NCBI RefSeq assembly: GCF_007922615.2
Contig: NZ_CP042301.2
Location: 1,984,001 to 2,048,000 of the forward strand
Length of the DNA stretch: 64,000 nucleotides
Direction: 5' to 3'
Source of the DNA: Nitratireductor mangrovi
GTDB lineage: Bacteria; Pseudomonadota; Alphaproteobacteria; Rhizobiales; Rhizobiaceae
In this document: piece by piece, positions 29,102 through 39,516 of the stretch
Numbering within the stretch: the first letter of the stretch is position 1
Layout of the letters: the number at the start of each line of letters is the position of its first letter
Program-made: the position numbers and the translations under genes
Notes under the pieces: model-generated
Database searches by the model: none
What the model was told of the DNA's origin: nothing
Seen by the model: only the letters and a program-made list of their open reading frames with translations

Positions 29102-29587
29102 ATGCCGATCGAAGCACCGTTCCGGTCAAGCGTCATGAAGGTCGAGAAGGACTGGATCGACTATAACGGCCATCTCAACATGGCCTTCTACAACGTCCTG
29201 TTCGACCGATGCTCCGACGAGGCGTTCGAGGTCATGGGCATGGGTCCCGACTACGCCCGCGACCGCCGGCTGACGATCTACACGGCTGAGGTCCATGTCT
29301 GCTATGTGCGCGAACTGCATCTCGACGATCAGGTGCGGATTTCCTTCCAGCTCGTAGACCATGACGAAAAGCGCCTGCGCGCCTATCAGGAAATCCACCA
29401 TGTCGACGGCTGGCTCGCCGCCACCTCCGAGACCCTGTCGCTCCACATCGACATGGCCGGCCCGCGCGTCGCTGCCTTTCCGGACGACATCATGGAAAAG
29501 GTCGAGGCCATGCGCGCCGCTCACCGCGCGCTGCCGTTGCCGGAGCGTGCCGGCCGGTCGATCGAGATCAGGCGCAAGGCCGGCTGA
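29102..29587 (+). CDS. Hotdog-fold thioesterase family protein
   Basis: 161 residues. The pattern DWIDYNGHLNMAFYNVLFD is the active-site region of 4-hydroxybenzoyl-CoA-type thioesterases (Asp/Asn-Gly-His), followed by a YVRELHLDDQVRI strand. Predicted to cleave an acyl-CoA thioester in the cytoplasm. The substrate is unknown. The ATG at 29102 has GGGG upstream; longer in-frame starts exist but are not supported. Ends 44 bp before the ClC gene. Confidence 0.82.
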   Translation: MPIEAPFRSSVMKVEKDWIDYNGHLNMAFYNVLFDRCSDEAFEVMGMGPDYARDRRLTIYTAEVHVCYVRELHLDDQVRISFQLVDHDEKRLRAYQEIHHVDGWLAATSETLSLHIDMAGPRVAAFPDDIMEKVEAMRAAHRALPLPERAGRSIEIRRKAG

Positions 29588-29631
29588 AGGGAACCAGGCC
29601 GCCCGGCGGCCGCTGCGAGGCGAAAGGCCCG

Positions 29632-31263
29632 ATGAACGACGCCACAAGGCGCGCCATGAACGCCCTCCAGGGCTGGGTCGAACCCAACTGGCGCGAATTC
29701 CGCCGCGAGCGCCAGCCTTTCGTGCTGATCCTGGCGCTGGCGATCGGCCTTGGTGCCGGGGTCGCCGCCATCCTCTTCCGCGAACTCATCGGTTTCGCCC
29801 AGTTTTTCTGGCTCGGCACCCGGTCCGAACAGACGCTGACGGCCGCCGCCGCGATGCCCTGGTGGGTCATCCTGCTCGGACCGATAGGCGGTGGCCTCGT
29901 CGTCGGCCTCATGCTGAGGCGCATCTCGGCGCGCCGCGCCGGCGGCGTCGCCGATGTCATCGAGGCGCGCGCCTATACCGGCCGCAAGCTCAGCGTGTCA
30001 GACGGGCTATGGTCGGCGCTTGTTTCCGGCATCTCCGTCGGCACCGGCGCCAGCGCCGGCCGAGAAGGCCCGATCGTCCACCTCGGCGCCATGCTCGGCG
30101 GCGTGATCTCGCGCCGCGCCGCCCTGCCCGAATGGTGCCGCCGCACCCTTCTTTCGGCGGGCGTTGCAAGTGCTGTCGCAGCCTCCTTCAACGCCCCTTT
30201 CGCGGGCGTTCTCTTTGCTCACGAAGTGGTGCTCGGTCATTATGCCTTGCGCTCCTTCGTGCCGATCATGATCGCGTCCACGGCCGGCAGCGTGCTTTCG
30301 CGGCTCTGGTTCGGGCCCGACGCCTCCTTCTCGGTACCGGCCTATGCCGTTGCCTCCTACTGGGAGTTTCCGGCCTTCGTGCTCCTCGGCCTGGTCTGCG
30401 CGGCCGTGGCGATCCTGTTCCAACTGGCGCTCTTCATCGCCGATTTCGCCGCCCGCCGCATCGACATGCCTTTATGGCTGCGGCCGGCGGCCGGCGGCGT
30501 CATGGTGGGCGCGATCGGCGTCTTCTTTCCGCATGTGCTCGGCGTCGGCTACGAGGTCACCGACCTTGCCCTTTCCGGCCAGCTTCCGCTGCTTCTGGCG
30601 CTGGCGCTGATCGTGCTCAAGACGGTTGCCACCGCGATCTCGCTGGCCGCGCGCTTCGGCGGCGGCGTGTTCGCGCCGGCCATGGTGGTGGGCGCGCTCA
30701 CCGGCAGCGCCTTCGGCCTGATGGCCTCGAGTGTGTTCCCCGACATGGCCTCTTCCGGCGGGCTCTACGCCATGCTCGGCATGGGTGCGGTCGCCGGCGC
30801 CGTTTTCGGCGCGCCGATCTCGACCGCCATGATCGTCTTCGAGCTCACGGGTGGCTACGCGCTCGCCATCGCGCTGTTGCTGACGGTCGCGGTCGCCCAG
30901 GGCGCGATCCAGGCGCTGCACGGCCACTCGTGGTTCCAGTGGCAATTGCGCATGCGCGGCCTCGACGTGCGCGAAGGCCCGCACAAGCCGCTCGGTGCTT
31001 CGGTCCAGGTGATGGATTTCATGGAACCGCTCGCCGCCGATGCCGAGCCGGTCACCTACGATCCCGAGCGCGGCGTTCCGGCGCTGAAACCGACCGACAC
31101 GCTCGACAGTGCGCTGCGCCTGCTCGACCAGGGCGGCCACGACAGGCTGCCTGTGATCAGCCCCTCGGACACAACCAGGGTCATCGCCTGGGCAAGCCAC
31201 GTCGCCGCTTTGCGCCATTTCAACCGCGCCCTCGTCCAGGCCTCCGTCGAGGAGCATCGCTGA
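29632..31263 (+). CDS. ClC-family chloride channel/antiporter with C-terminal CBS-like segment
   Basis: 543 residues with ten or more hydrophobic segments. The anion-path motif GREGP is at residues 143-147, with gating glutamate E145, and GGVFAPAMVVGALTGSAFG supplies the third ion-binding motif. The first motif, GSGIP in classical ClCs, is replaced by AGGVAD, which may change anion selectivity. The last 80 residues resemble one CBS motif (PTDTLDSALRLLDQGGHDRLPVI) and may be regulatory. A second GREGP-type change was not seen. Inner-membrane anion transport is secure; channel versus proton exchange is not. Confidence 0.9.
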   Translation: MNDATRRAMNALQGWVEPNWREFRRERQPFVLILALAIGLGAGVAAILFRELIGFAQFFWLGTRSEQTLTAAAAMPWWVILLGPIGGGLVVGLMLRRISARRAGGVADVIEARAYTGRKLSVSDGLWSALVSGISVGTGASAGREGPIVHLGAMLGGVISRRAALPEWCRRTLLSAGVASAVAASFNAPFAGVLFAHEVVLGHYALRSFVPIMIASTAGSVLSRLWFGPDASFSVPAYAVASYWEFPAFVLLGLVCAAVAILFQLALFIADFAARRIDMPLWLRPAAGGVMVGAIGVFFPHVLGVGYEVTDLALSGQLPLLLALALIVLKTVATAISLAARFGGGVFAPAMVVGALTGSAFGLMASSVFPDMASSGGLYAMLGMGAVAGAVFGAPISTAMIVFELTGGYALAIALLLTVAVAQGAIQALHGHSWFQWQLRMRGLDVREGPHKPLGASVQVMDFMEPLAADAEPVTYDPERGVPALKPTDTLDSALRLLDQGGHDRLPVISPSDTTRVIAWASHVAALRHFNRALVQASVEEHR

Positions 31264-31298
31264 AGGCGACGAAAATGACGTCGAGTCGGGTGTACGGG

Positions 31299-32681
<1,383 letters not shown>

Positions 32682-32833
32682 TGCCCCTCAACTCCCAGCG
32701 GTCGGAATGGCCAATCTAAAGGTCGGTGGTTAACAAACGATCCAGGGATTCCCGCTTCACGCGCATCGGCAAGCCGATGCCACCCCCGTCCCCGCGCGCT
32801 CACACCATGCGGCTCAGGCGCGTTGTCGGAAGT

Positions 32834-33718
32834 TCACCCGCCCCGTTCGAGATGCTCCTTGAAGAACGCAACCGTGCGGTTCCAGGCCAGCGTCGCCGCC
32901 TGCTCGTCGTAGCGCGCGGCCGAGGTGTCGTTGTTGAAGGCATGCTGCACGCCGTCATAGACGTGGATCGTGAAGGTCTTGCCCGCCGCCTCCAAGGCGT
33001 CGCGATATGCGTCGATGCCGGCATTGATGCGGCTGTCTTCCCCGGCATAGTGCAGAAGCAGCGGCGCCTCGATCCGCTCGACCCCTTCGCTGGCCGGCTG
33101 GCGTCCGTAATAGGCCACGGCGGCGTCGAGCGAAGTCGCGGCCACCGCGAGGTTGTTCACCGTACCGCCGCCCCAGCAGAAGCCGACCGCACCGACTTTG
33201 CCGTTGGAACGCTCATGCGCCTGCAGATAAGCAATCGAGGCAATCGCGTTGTCGATCACGGCGCTGCCGTCGAGTTCGCGGATCATCTCGCGCGCCTTGT
33301 CTTCGTCCTCCGGCGTTCCGCCCGCCGGCGACAGGAAGTCCGGCGCCAGCGCCAGGAAACCGTCTGTCGCCAGGCGCCGCGCCACGTCCCTGATATGCGG
33401 ATTGAGGCCGCGATTCTCGTGAATGACGATCACCGACGGCAGCTTGCCGCTGTTGCCGGCAGGCCCCGCGAGGTAGCCCTTCATCTCGCCCGGCACGCCC
33501 TCATAAGTGACATCTTCGGCCGATATGCGCTCGTCGTCCTCGGCCACCATCGCCGCCTTCGCCTGGCTCGCCGCCAGCAGCGGCGCAATTGCCGCGGCCG
33601 CCGCGCCGGAACCGGCAAGCCGCGTCAGTCTCTCCATGAAGCCGCGGCGGTCGAGCGTCAGGTGCGTGTATTCGTCATAGGCGTCGATCATTGCCTGGGT
33701 GATGGCCGGCTTGTCCAT
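32834..33718 (-). CDS. Tat-exported dienelactone hydrolase family protein
   Basis: 294 residues. A twin-arginine signal LDRRGFMERLTRLAGSG near residues 22-38 ends in an Ala-rich h-region cut near SQAKA, about residue 55. The mature part is an alpha/beta hydrolase of the dienelactone hydrolase type with nucleophile C181 (GFCWGGG), D228 (GEDSRIN) and H259 (VQHAF). The conserved first part IHENRGLNPHIRDV.RRLA is also present. Substrate unknown; true dienelactone hydrolases are cytoplasmic, and exported relatives of this kind are uncharacterised. Confidence 0.88.
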   Translation of the reverse strand: MDKPAITQAMIDAYDEYTHLTLDRRGFMERLTRLAGSGAAAAAIAPLLAASQAKAAMVAEDDERISAEDVTYEGVPGEMKGYLAGPAGNSGKLPSVIVIHENRGLNPHIRDVARRLATDGFLALAPDFLSPAGGTPEDEDKAREMIRELDGSAVIDNAIASIAYLQAHERSNGKVGAVGFCWGGGTVNNLAVAATSLDAAVAYYGRQPASEGVERIEAPLLLHYAGEDSRINAGIDAYRDALEAAGKTFTIHVYDGVQHAFNNDTSAARYDEQAATLAWNRTVAFFKEHLERGG

Positions 33719-33877
33719 GCTGGTCTCCCGAAAACGCGTCTCGCAATCGAAAGCTAGGTCGGCGCGGTCGCCTGTCTAGTCAAGCCTGCGTTATTCCGCT
33801 GCCCCGTCGCGCCTGACTGCGGTGCTGGCGCCATCGGGCGGCCGCTACGGCGTTCGCGCGCCGCTCGCGCCGCCAAT

Positions 33878-33930
33878 ATGCAGGTATTTACCTGCATGTA
33901 TTGACATGCAGGCAAATACCTGCATATACC
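33878..33930 (+). promoter_or_regulatory. Promoter with two palindromic operators upstream of the arsR-type gene
   Basis: Site 1 (33878-33897) has perfect 9-bp arms ATGCAGGTA/TACCTGCAT around TT. Site 2 (33906-33925) has arms ATGCAGG/CCTGCAT. A TTGACA -35 element (33901-33906) lies between them, and TATACC (33925-33930) is 18 bp downstream, so site 2 fills the promoter spacer. Binding of a dimer there would block RNA polymerase. The nearest downstream gene encodes an ArsR-type repressor, so autoregulation is the simple reading. Confidence 0.8.
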
Positions 33931-33958
33931 CATCGCCATACCGCCCCGGGAGGTGCCG

Positions 33959-34279
33959 ATGGATGATGACCGGGTGTTCAAGGCCCTGGCCGATCCGAGC
34001 CGCAGGATGCTGCTCGACCGCCTTTGCGAAAGGAATGGTCAGACGCTCGCACAGCTCTGCGAGACCATGGACATGAAGCGCCAGTCCGTGACCCAGCACC
34101 TCGGCCTTCTCGAACAGTCCAATCTCATTAGCACGGTGCGCCGCGGCCGCGAGAAGCTGCATTTCATCAACCCGGTCCCGCTCTACGAAGTCTACGAGCG
34201 CTGGATCCGCAAATTCGAAGAAGGCCGGCTGAGCCTTCTCCACGACCTCAAGCAGGAACTCGAAAGGAACAGGAAATGA
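33959..34279 (+). CDS. ArsR-family transcriptional regulator
   Basis: 106 residues with a winged helix-turn-helix (VFKALADPSRRMLLDRLCER, then CETMDMKRQSVTQHLGLLEQ). It has no Cys-X-Cys metal site in the alpha-3 helix, so it is unlikely to sense arsenite; it belongs to the ArsR branch found with SRPBCC/AHSA1 genes. The ATG at 33959 has GGAGGT four bases upstream; a GTG two codons earlier overlaps that site. It overlaps the next gene by ATGA and follows a strong operator/promoter. Confidence 0.9.
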   Translation: MDDDRVFKALADPSRRMLLDRLCERNGQTLAQLCETMDMKRQSVTQHLGLLEQSNLISTVRRGREKLHFINPVPLYEVYERWIRKFEEGRLSLLHDLKQELERNRK

Positions 34280-34722
34280 CCGACAGATCTGCAAGTTTCA
34301 TCTACGTCACCTTCATCCGTACCACACCCGACAAGGTGTACGAGGCGATCACGCGGCCCGACATCGCCCGCCGCTACTGGGGCCACGAAAACGTCTCGGA
34401 CGACTGGCGGCCCGGCTCGGATTGGCGGCACGTCCGCGCCGACGAAGCGCGTACGGTCGAACTCGTGGGCAAGGTGCTCGAAAGCGACCCGCCAAGCCGC
34501 CTTGTGATCAGTTGGGCAAATGAGAGCCAGAAGGATGACGCCGAGCAATACAGCCGCGTCACCTTCGACATCGAAAAGCAAGGCGAGATGGTCAAATTGA
34601 CCGTCGCACATGAAGAGCTGCAGCCCGGCAGCGGCATGCTGAAGGGGATCAGCAAGGGCTGGCCGCTCGTGCTCTCCAGCATGAAGTCCTTCCTCGAGAC
34701 CGGCCAGGGCTTCGATCTCTGA
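34276..34722 (+). CDS. SRPBCC (AHSA1-like) family protein
   Basis: 148 residues of the START/Bet v1-like fold in its AHSA1 form: FIRTTPDKVYEAITRPDIARRYWG, a central VLESDPPSRLVISW, and a C-terminal helix GWPLVLSSMKSFLETG. Such proteins have a deep hydrophobic cavity and are often linked to an ArsR regulator; the ligand is unknown. Start overlaps the arsR stop by four bases, so the two are coupled. Confidence 0.87.
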   Translation: MTDRSASFIYVTFIRTTPDKVYEAITRPDIARRYWGHENVSDDWRPGSDWRHVRADEARTVELVGKVLESDPPSRLVISWANESQKDDAEQYSRVTFDIEKQGEMVKLTVAHEELQPGSGMLKGISKGWPLVLSSMKSFLETGQGFDL

Positions 34723-34759
34723 CCGTACGCCGTCCAGCGAGCAAATTTGGAGTGCCCGA

Positions 34760-35179
34760 ATGAGTACGAAGACTTACATCGGTGGCTGCGCTTGCGGTGC
34801 CATCCGCTATGAAACGACACAGCAGCCGATCTTCCAGAACCACTGTCAATGCACCGATTGCCAGAAGCGAAGCGGCGCCGGGCACGGCTCCTACCTGACG
34901 TTCCCGAGCCGCGCTGAGATGACGATCGTCGGCGAGCCATCACAATGGAGCGTGAGCGCGGACAGCGGCAATGAAAAGACCCATGCCTTCTGCCCGACAT
35001 GCGGAACGCCGGTCTACCTGACGTTTGCAGCCCTGCCGGACTTGATAGCGATCCACGCCGGCAGCCTCGACGAGCCGGACCAATTCATCCCGCAAGCGCT
35101 CACATACGGCGTTCGCGGCCACGCATGGGACATGATGGATCCCGCTGTACCCAAATTCGACCGAATGCCGCCCGGCTGA
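34760..35179 (+). CDS. GFA (glutathione-dependent formaldehyde-activating-like) zinc protein
   Basis: 139 residues. Zinc-ligand cysteines are in GGCACGAI, NHCQCTDCQKRSG and FCPTCGTP, the full set of the GFA/CENP-V family. The family includes the Gfa protein that promotes S-hydroxymethylglutathione formation, but most members are uncharacterised. Thirty-seven bp after the SRPBCC gene on the same strand, so probably the third gene of the ArsR-controlled operon. Confidence 0.87.
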   Translation: MSTKTYIGGCACGAIRYETTQQPIFQNHCQCTDCQKRSGAGHGSYLTFPSRAEMTIVGEPSQWSVSADSGNEKTHAFCPTCGTPVYLTFAALPDLIAIHAGSLDEPDQFIPQALTYGVRGHAWDMMDPAVPKFDRMPPG

Positions 35180-35666
35180 CGCCGTCGGGCGCGTGGCCGC
35201 TGTGAGGTGCGGCCCGCCTTCATCGCCCGCCTAGCAACATAGTCGCATTGCCGAGGGCCGGCGGAAAACGTTAGGAAGATGCGGCGGGCCCGAGCAGCGA
35301 GGGGGAGGCGACGCGGGCCGGTGCCAGAGGTCTTGGGAGATTTGCTCGCGTCGCCGCTCGTCTGAGGGTTCGCCACTGTCGATCGCCGTCGGCCGCGCAC
35401 GAAAATTTTCCGCATGCGGAAAATTCGTGATCGAGCCGTCGCTTGTCTCACCGCCTTTCGATCCCATCTTCCGGTTTGTGTCGCGATCTCGATCCCCCAA
35501 GACACGGCACTTTCCGGACCGGTGGCGCACCCCAAGCCCTCACCCCCCGCCCGCGCCACCGGTCCTCTTCCTCCTCGCTTGACCTGGTCCCGTCCGACGG
35601 CCCGCGCGCCCCGCCTGTTTCCTTGCCGCTCGGCAGGCCATAGACTGGCCATCCACGGGGGATGGG
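35180..35666. other. 487-bp intergenic region with one strong palindrome
   Basis: I see no convincing gene here; short frames on both strands lack a ribosome binding site and recognisable sequence. The only clear structure is the palindrome at 35404-35425. The right-hand part is presumably the promoter region of the metallo-hydrolase gene. Confidence 0.6.
35398..35429. promoter_or_regulatory. Long palindrome, possible operator or terminator
   Basis: Perfect 11-bp arms AATTTTCCGCA (35404-35414) and TGCGGAAAATT (35415-35425) meet without a loop, and the outer flanks CACGAA and TTCGTG are also complementary with a two-base offset. The AT-rich arms stand out from GC-rich surroundings. The lack of a loop favours a dimeric protein-binding site over an RNA hairpin. 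Confidence 0.55.
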
Positions 35667-36716
35667 GTGTTCGGCAACGCGAAGATCATGGCTATCGTCA
35701 CGCTGGCGCTGCCGCTTGCCGCCTTGGCCGGCTGCGTTGGCCTTTCGGGCCGGGCTGGCGATGACGCGCCGCCGCGCTTTTATGCCAATCCCGGCATTCC
35801 CCTGCCCGCGCCGAAGCTGCTCGCCTGGACCGACCATCTGGCCAGGATGGCGACCAAGGCCTTCCCGCAGGCAGACGCCCTGCCCCCGGGTCACGCACTG
35901 CCCGAGGCAGCGGCCGCGCGGCAGTTCGCCGCCGCGCGCGGCGCCCGCCTGGCCCTTACCTGGTTCGGCCACTCCACCTTCCTGATCCGCATAGGCGGCC
36001 GCGTCGTCATGACCGACCCGGTCATCACCGAGCGCATCGGACGCGGCGCGCTGCATCTGCACCGGCTGCCGCCGCTCCTGCCCGACCCGGCGCTGATCCG
36101 GCGCCTCGACGTCATCGTCATCTCCCATGCCGACTACGACCATCTCGATCTGCCGAGCCTGGCAATGCTGGCGGCGCGCTTCCCCGACGCGCAGGTCTAC
36201 GTGCCCGAGGGCACCGGCTTTCTCGTCCGCCGGGCCGGTTTCGCCAACGTTACCGAACTCGCCTGGTACGAGCGCGCCGCGCCGGCCGGCCTCACGGTTA
36301 CGGCGGTGCCGGCCATCCATGCCGTCCGCCGGCTGCCCTTCCCCGTCGACAGCATGCATTGGGCCGGCTACGTCGTTTCCGACGGGCATCGCCGCGTTTA
36401 CTTCGCCGGCGACACCGCCGCCGGGCCCTATTTCGCAGAGACCCGGCGCCGGCTCGGACCGGTCGACGTGGCGCTGGTGCCGGCGGGCGCATGGTCGCCA
36501 CGCGGTTTCGAACGGCCCTACCACGCCGAACCCGAAGAGGCGGCCGCCATTGCCCGCACCATGGGCGCCCGCCTGGCGATCGGCATGCATTGGGGCACCT
36601 TCGCGCTGTCGGAGGAAGAGCCTTCGGAGCAGAAGCGCCGCTTCCTCGCCGCATCGACCGCGCAAACCAGGACAACCGTCTTCCGCATCGGCGAAACGCG
36701 GGTGCTCGCGCGCTGA
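35667..36716 (+). CDS. Lipoprotein metallo-beta-lactamase-fold hydrolase (NAPE-PLD/UlaG-like)
   Basis: 349 residues. The N terminus has a lipobox LAGC with Cys near residue 22, so it is probably a lipoprotein. The hydrolase part has TWFGHSTFLI, MTDPV, the zinc motif HADYDHLD, VPAIHAV and the later GDTAAGPYF and HWGTF. This set matches the L-ascorbate/NAPE-phospholipase D branch of the fold (MBL fold). Starts with GTG at 35667; an ATG at 35688 would leave a signal without positive charge. Substrate unknown. Confidence 0.85.
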   Translation: MFGNAKIMAIVTLALPLAALAGCVGLSGRAGDDAPPRFYANPGIPLPAPKLLAWTDHLARMATKAFPQADALPPGHALPEAAAARQFAAARGARLALTWFGHSTFLIRIGGRVVMTDPVITERIGRGALHLHRLPPLLPDPALIRRLDVIVISHADYDHLDLPSLAMLAARFPDAQVYVPEGTGFLVRRAGFANVTELAWYERAAPAGLTVTAVPAIHAVRRLPFPVDSMHWAGYVVSDGHRRVYFAGDTAAGPYFAETRRRLGPVDVALVPAGAWSPRGFERPYHAEPEEAAAIARTMGARLAIGMHWGTFALSEEEPSEQKRRFLAASTAQTRTTVFRIGETRVLAR

Positions 36717-36810
36717 CCGCGCCCATGGCGGGCGCCATCAGGCCTGCCGAGCGAACCGTTGGCAACCACCGTAGATGTTGCCATCGCGAATTCCGTAGCC
36801 GGATTCGCTC

Positions 36811-36835
36811 GGAACCCCTTCGCGCCGCACACGTT
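36811..36835 (+). promoter_or_regulatory. EcfG (RpoE2)-type general stress promoter
   Basis: GGAAC (36811-36815), 16-base spacer, CGTT (36832-36835), an exact match to the alphaproteobacterial general stress sigma factor consensus. It lies 131 bp before the start of the SDR-VKOR-like fusion gene and on its strand. No other promoter was recognised in this 249-bp gap. Confidence 0.7.
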
Positions 36836-36965
36836 GGTCCATTGCAAGCCATTGAGGATGGTCCGGCATTTTTTGCCGTTCTCAGGGCTATTGCGCGCCA
36901 TGCCAATCGGTCTGCGCCGCGCCTGGCCTCGGTGGCGTGACCTTCATCACCGGGAAAGCAGCTTG

Positions 36966-39479
36966 ATGGCCTCGAGGACAGATCGGGACAAATCGTCGAA
37001 AACCAGGGCCGGATCGACGGGCGGCAAGCCCGTCATTCTCATTACGGGCGCGGCCGGCGATATCGGTTCGGCGCTCGTTGCCGCGCTTGCGCCGGACTAC
37101 ACGGTCGTCGGCCTCGATCTGAAGGACAAGCAGGCGGATTGCGAACTCTTCGCCGTCGACCTGTCGTCACGGGATTCGGTCGAACTCGCCCTGCGCAACT
37201 TCCGCGACAGGCACGGCGGCAAGATCGCCTCCGTCATCCACCTCGCCGCCTATTTCGACTTCACCGGCGAGGACCACCCGCTCTACGACAATGTCAATGT
37301 GGAAGGCACGCGCAACCTTCTGCGCGCGCTGCAGGATTTCGAGGTCGGTCAGTTCCTCTACTCCGGCACGATGCTCGTCCATCGTCCCGCCGAGCCCGGT
37401 CAGCCGATCGACGAACGGGCGCCGATCGAGCCGAAATGGGCCTATCCGCAGTCCAAGGCCCGCGCCGAGGAAATCATCAGGGAGGAGCACGGCGACATTC
37501 CCTATGTGCTGCTTCACCTTGCCGGGCTTTACGACGAGCGTACCGCCGTACCCACCCTTTCCGCCCAGATCAGGCGCATCTACGAGCGCGACCCCAAGGC
37601 GCACGCCTATTCAGGCTCGCTCGATACCGGCCAGTCATTCCTTCACAAGGACGACATGATCGACGCCTTCGTGCGCGCCGTCGACCGCCGCGCGAAGCTG
37701 CCCGCGGACGTGACCATTCTCGTCGGCGAGGCCGAGGCGGCATCCTACCAGACACTGCAGGAACGCATCGCCAACCTCATCCACGACGAGGAGGAATGGG
37801 CGACCTACACGGTGCCGAAGGCTCTGGCCGGCGCCGGCGCCTGGCTGGAGGAGAAGAGCGAGCCGATCGTTCCCGACGATTTCGACCAGGGCGAAAAGCC
37901 GTTCATCCGCCCCTTCATGGTCGAGATGGCCGACGACCACTACGAGCTCGATATCACGCGCGCCCGTGAACTCCTCGGCTGGGAGCCCAGGCACTTCATC
38001 CTCGATACGCTTCCGGCGATGATCGATCATCTCAAGGCCGACCCGTTTGCCTGGTACCGGGCAAACGGCATCACGCCCCCTGCCTGGCTGGAGGCGGCCG
38101 ACGAACGCGGCACACAGCCGGAGAAATTGCGCGACGGCGCCGAAGCCGCCTATCGCGATGCCCACCACCGCTTCCTCTGGGCGCCGTTCCTGAACATGGG
38201 CCTGGGCGCCTGGCTGATCACCAGCCCTCCGATGCTCGCCTATGAATCGCGCTGGATGGTCTGGAGCGACATCGTCGCCGGCATCCTCGTCGTCGCCCTT
38301 GCCTTCGTCTCGCTGTCCTGGCGGTTCGGACTGATCCGCTGGGCGCTGGCGGCTGTCGGACTGTGGGTCATGGCCGCACCGCTTGTCGCCTGGGCGCCGA
38401 CGGCGGCCGCCTATTTGAACGGCACTCTGGTCGGTGCGCTTGTCTTCGGCATGGCCGTGCTGGCACGGCCCGCTCCCGGCGTCGGAATACTTGCGGCGAC
38501 GACCGGGCCGACCATCCCGCCCGGCTGGGAATATTCGCCGTCGAGCTGGTTCCAGCGGCTGCCGATCATCATCCTCGCCTTCCTGGGCCTCTACGTGTCT
38601 CGCTACATGGCGGCCTATCAGCTCGGCCACATCGACGGTGTCTGGGAGCCGTTCTTCGCCGGGGCCGCGAGCGACCCGAAAAACGGCACCGAGGAAATCA
38701 TCACCTCCAGCGTCTCGCAGGCCTGGCCGGTGCCTGACGCCGGCCTCGGCGCCCTGACCTATTTGCTGGAGATTCTCACTGGCATCATCGGTTCGTCGCG
38801 GCGCTGGCGCACCATGCCCTGGCTGGTGGTGCTTTTCGGCATCATGATCGTGCCGCTCGGCGTGGTCTCCATCACTTTCATCGTCATCCAGCCGATCGTG
38901 CTCGGGACATGGTGTACGCTGTGCCTGATCGCGGCCGCGGCGATGGTGATCCAGATCCCCTATTCGGTCGACGAACTGATCGCCACCGGGCAGTTTCTCG
39001 CCCGCCGGCGCCGCGCCGGACGGCCCATCCTGCGTGTCTTCCTGTTCGGCGACACCGACGAGGGCGACAGCCGCAGCGGTGAGGACAGCTTCGACCAGTC
39101 GCCGATGGCCATCATGCGCGACATGCTCGGTGGTGGCATTTCGGTGCCATGGACGCTGGCCGTTTCGGTGTTGATCGGCGCCTGGCTTATGTTCACCCGG
39201 CTGACGCTGGGCAGCACGGGCGTCGTGGCCAACGCCGATCACCTCATCGGTTCCCTCGTGATCACGACCAGCGTCGCCGCAATGGCAGAGGCGGTCCGGC
39301 CGCTCAGATTCATCAACACGCTGTTCGGAATGGCGCTGGTCATCATCCCCTTCGTCGCCGGAACAACCGTGCCGCAGACCGCGGCCGGCGTCGTCGCCGG
39401 ACTTGCGCTGATCGCGCTCAGCGTGCCGCGCGGCGCGATCCGCCACCGCTATGGCAACTGGAGCCGCGTCATCGTGTGA
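36966..39479 (+). CDS. SDR epimerase/dehydratase fused to SPW and VKOR-like membrane domains
   Basis: 837 residues. Residues about 20-360 form an extended short-chain dehydrogenase with NAD-binding TGAAGDIG near residue 26 and catalytic Y160-x-x-x-K164 (YPQSK). Residues about 395-500 carry four hydrophobic segments like two SPW repeats (LGAWLITSP, GLWVMAAPL). Residues about 530-680 hold further segments ending in W-C650-T-L-C653-L, like the CxxC redox centre of vitamin K epoxide reductase (VKOR). No other cysteines occur in the membrane part, so the VKOR loop pair is missing. Further C-terminal helices (about 720-825) again resemble SPW. The ATG at 36966 has GGGAAAG upstream. Function is unknown; a membrane redox role is a guess. 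Confidence 0.8.
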   Translation: MASRTDRDKSSKTRAGSTGGKPVILITGAAGDIGSALVAALAPDYTVVGLDLKDKQADCELFAVDLSSRDSVELALRNFRDRHGGKIASVIHLAAYFDFTGEDHPLYDNVNVEGTRNLLRALQDFEVGQFLYSGTMLVHRPAEPGQPIDERAPIEPKWAYPQSKARAEEIIREEHGDIPYVLLHLAGLYDERTAVPTLSAQIRRIYERDPKAHAYSGSLDTGQSFLHKDDMIDAFVRAVDRRAKLPADVTILVGEAEAASYQTLQERIANLIHDEEEWATYTVPKALAGAGAWLEEKSEPIVPDDFDQGEKPFIRPFMVEMADDHYELDITRARELLGWEPRHFILDTLPAMIDHLKADPFAWYRANGITPPAWLEAADERGTQPEKLRDGAEAAYRDAHHRFLWAPFLNMGLGAWLITSPPMLAYESRWMVWSDIVAGILVVALAFVSLSWRFGLIRWALAAVGLWVMAAPLVAWAPTAAAYLNGTLVGALVFGMAVLARPAPGVGILAATTGPTIPPGWEYSPSSWFQRLPIIILAFLGLYVSRYMAAYQLGHIDGVWEPFFAGAASDPKNGTEEIITSSVSQAWPVPDAGLGALTYLLEILTGIIGSSRRWRTMPWLVVLFGIMIVPLGVVSITFIVIQPIVLGTWCTLCLIAAAAMVIQIPYSVDELIATGQFLARRRRAGRPILRVFLFGDTDEGDSRSGEDSFDQSPMAIMRDMLGGGISVPWTLAVSVLIGAWLMFTRLTLGSTGVVANADHLIGSLVITTSVAAMAEAVRPLRFINTLFGMALVIIPFVAGTTVPQTAAGVVAGLALIALSVPRGAIRHRYGNWSRVIV

Positions 39480-39516
39480 CGCGCGGTGCGCCACCCGCCA
39501 AACCGGAGCGTAGCTC

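Noticed and set aside
36759..36965. Upstream extension of the SDR fusion protein to an earlier ATG
   Set aside because: The extra 69 residues would cover the EcfG-type promoter, have no family resemblance and start without a ribosome binding site; the ATG at 36966 has a proper site.
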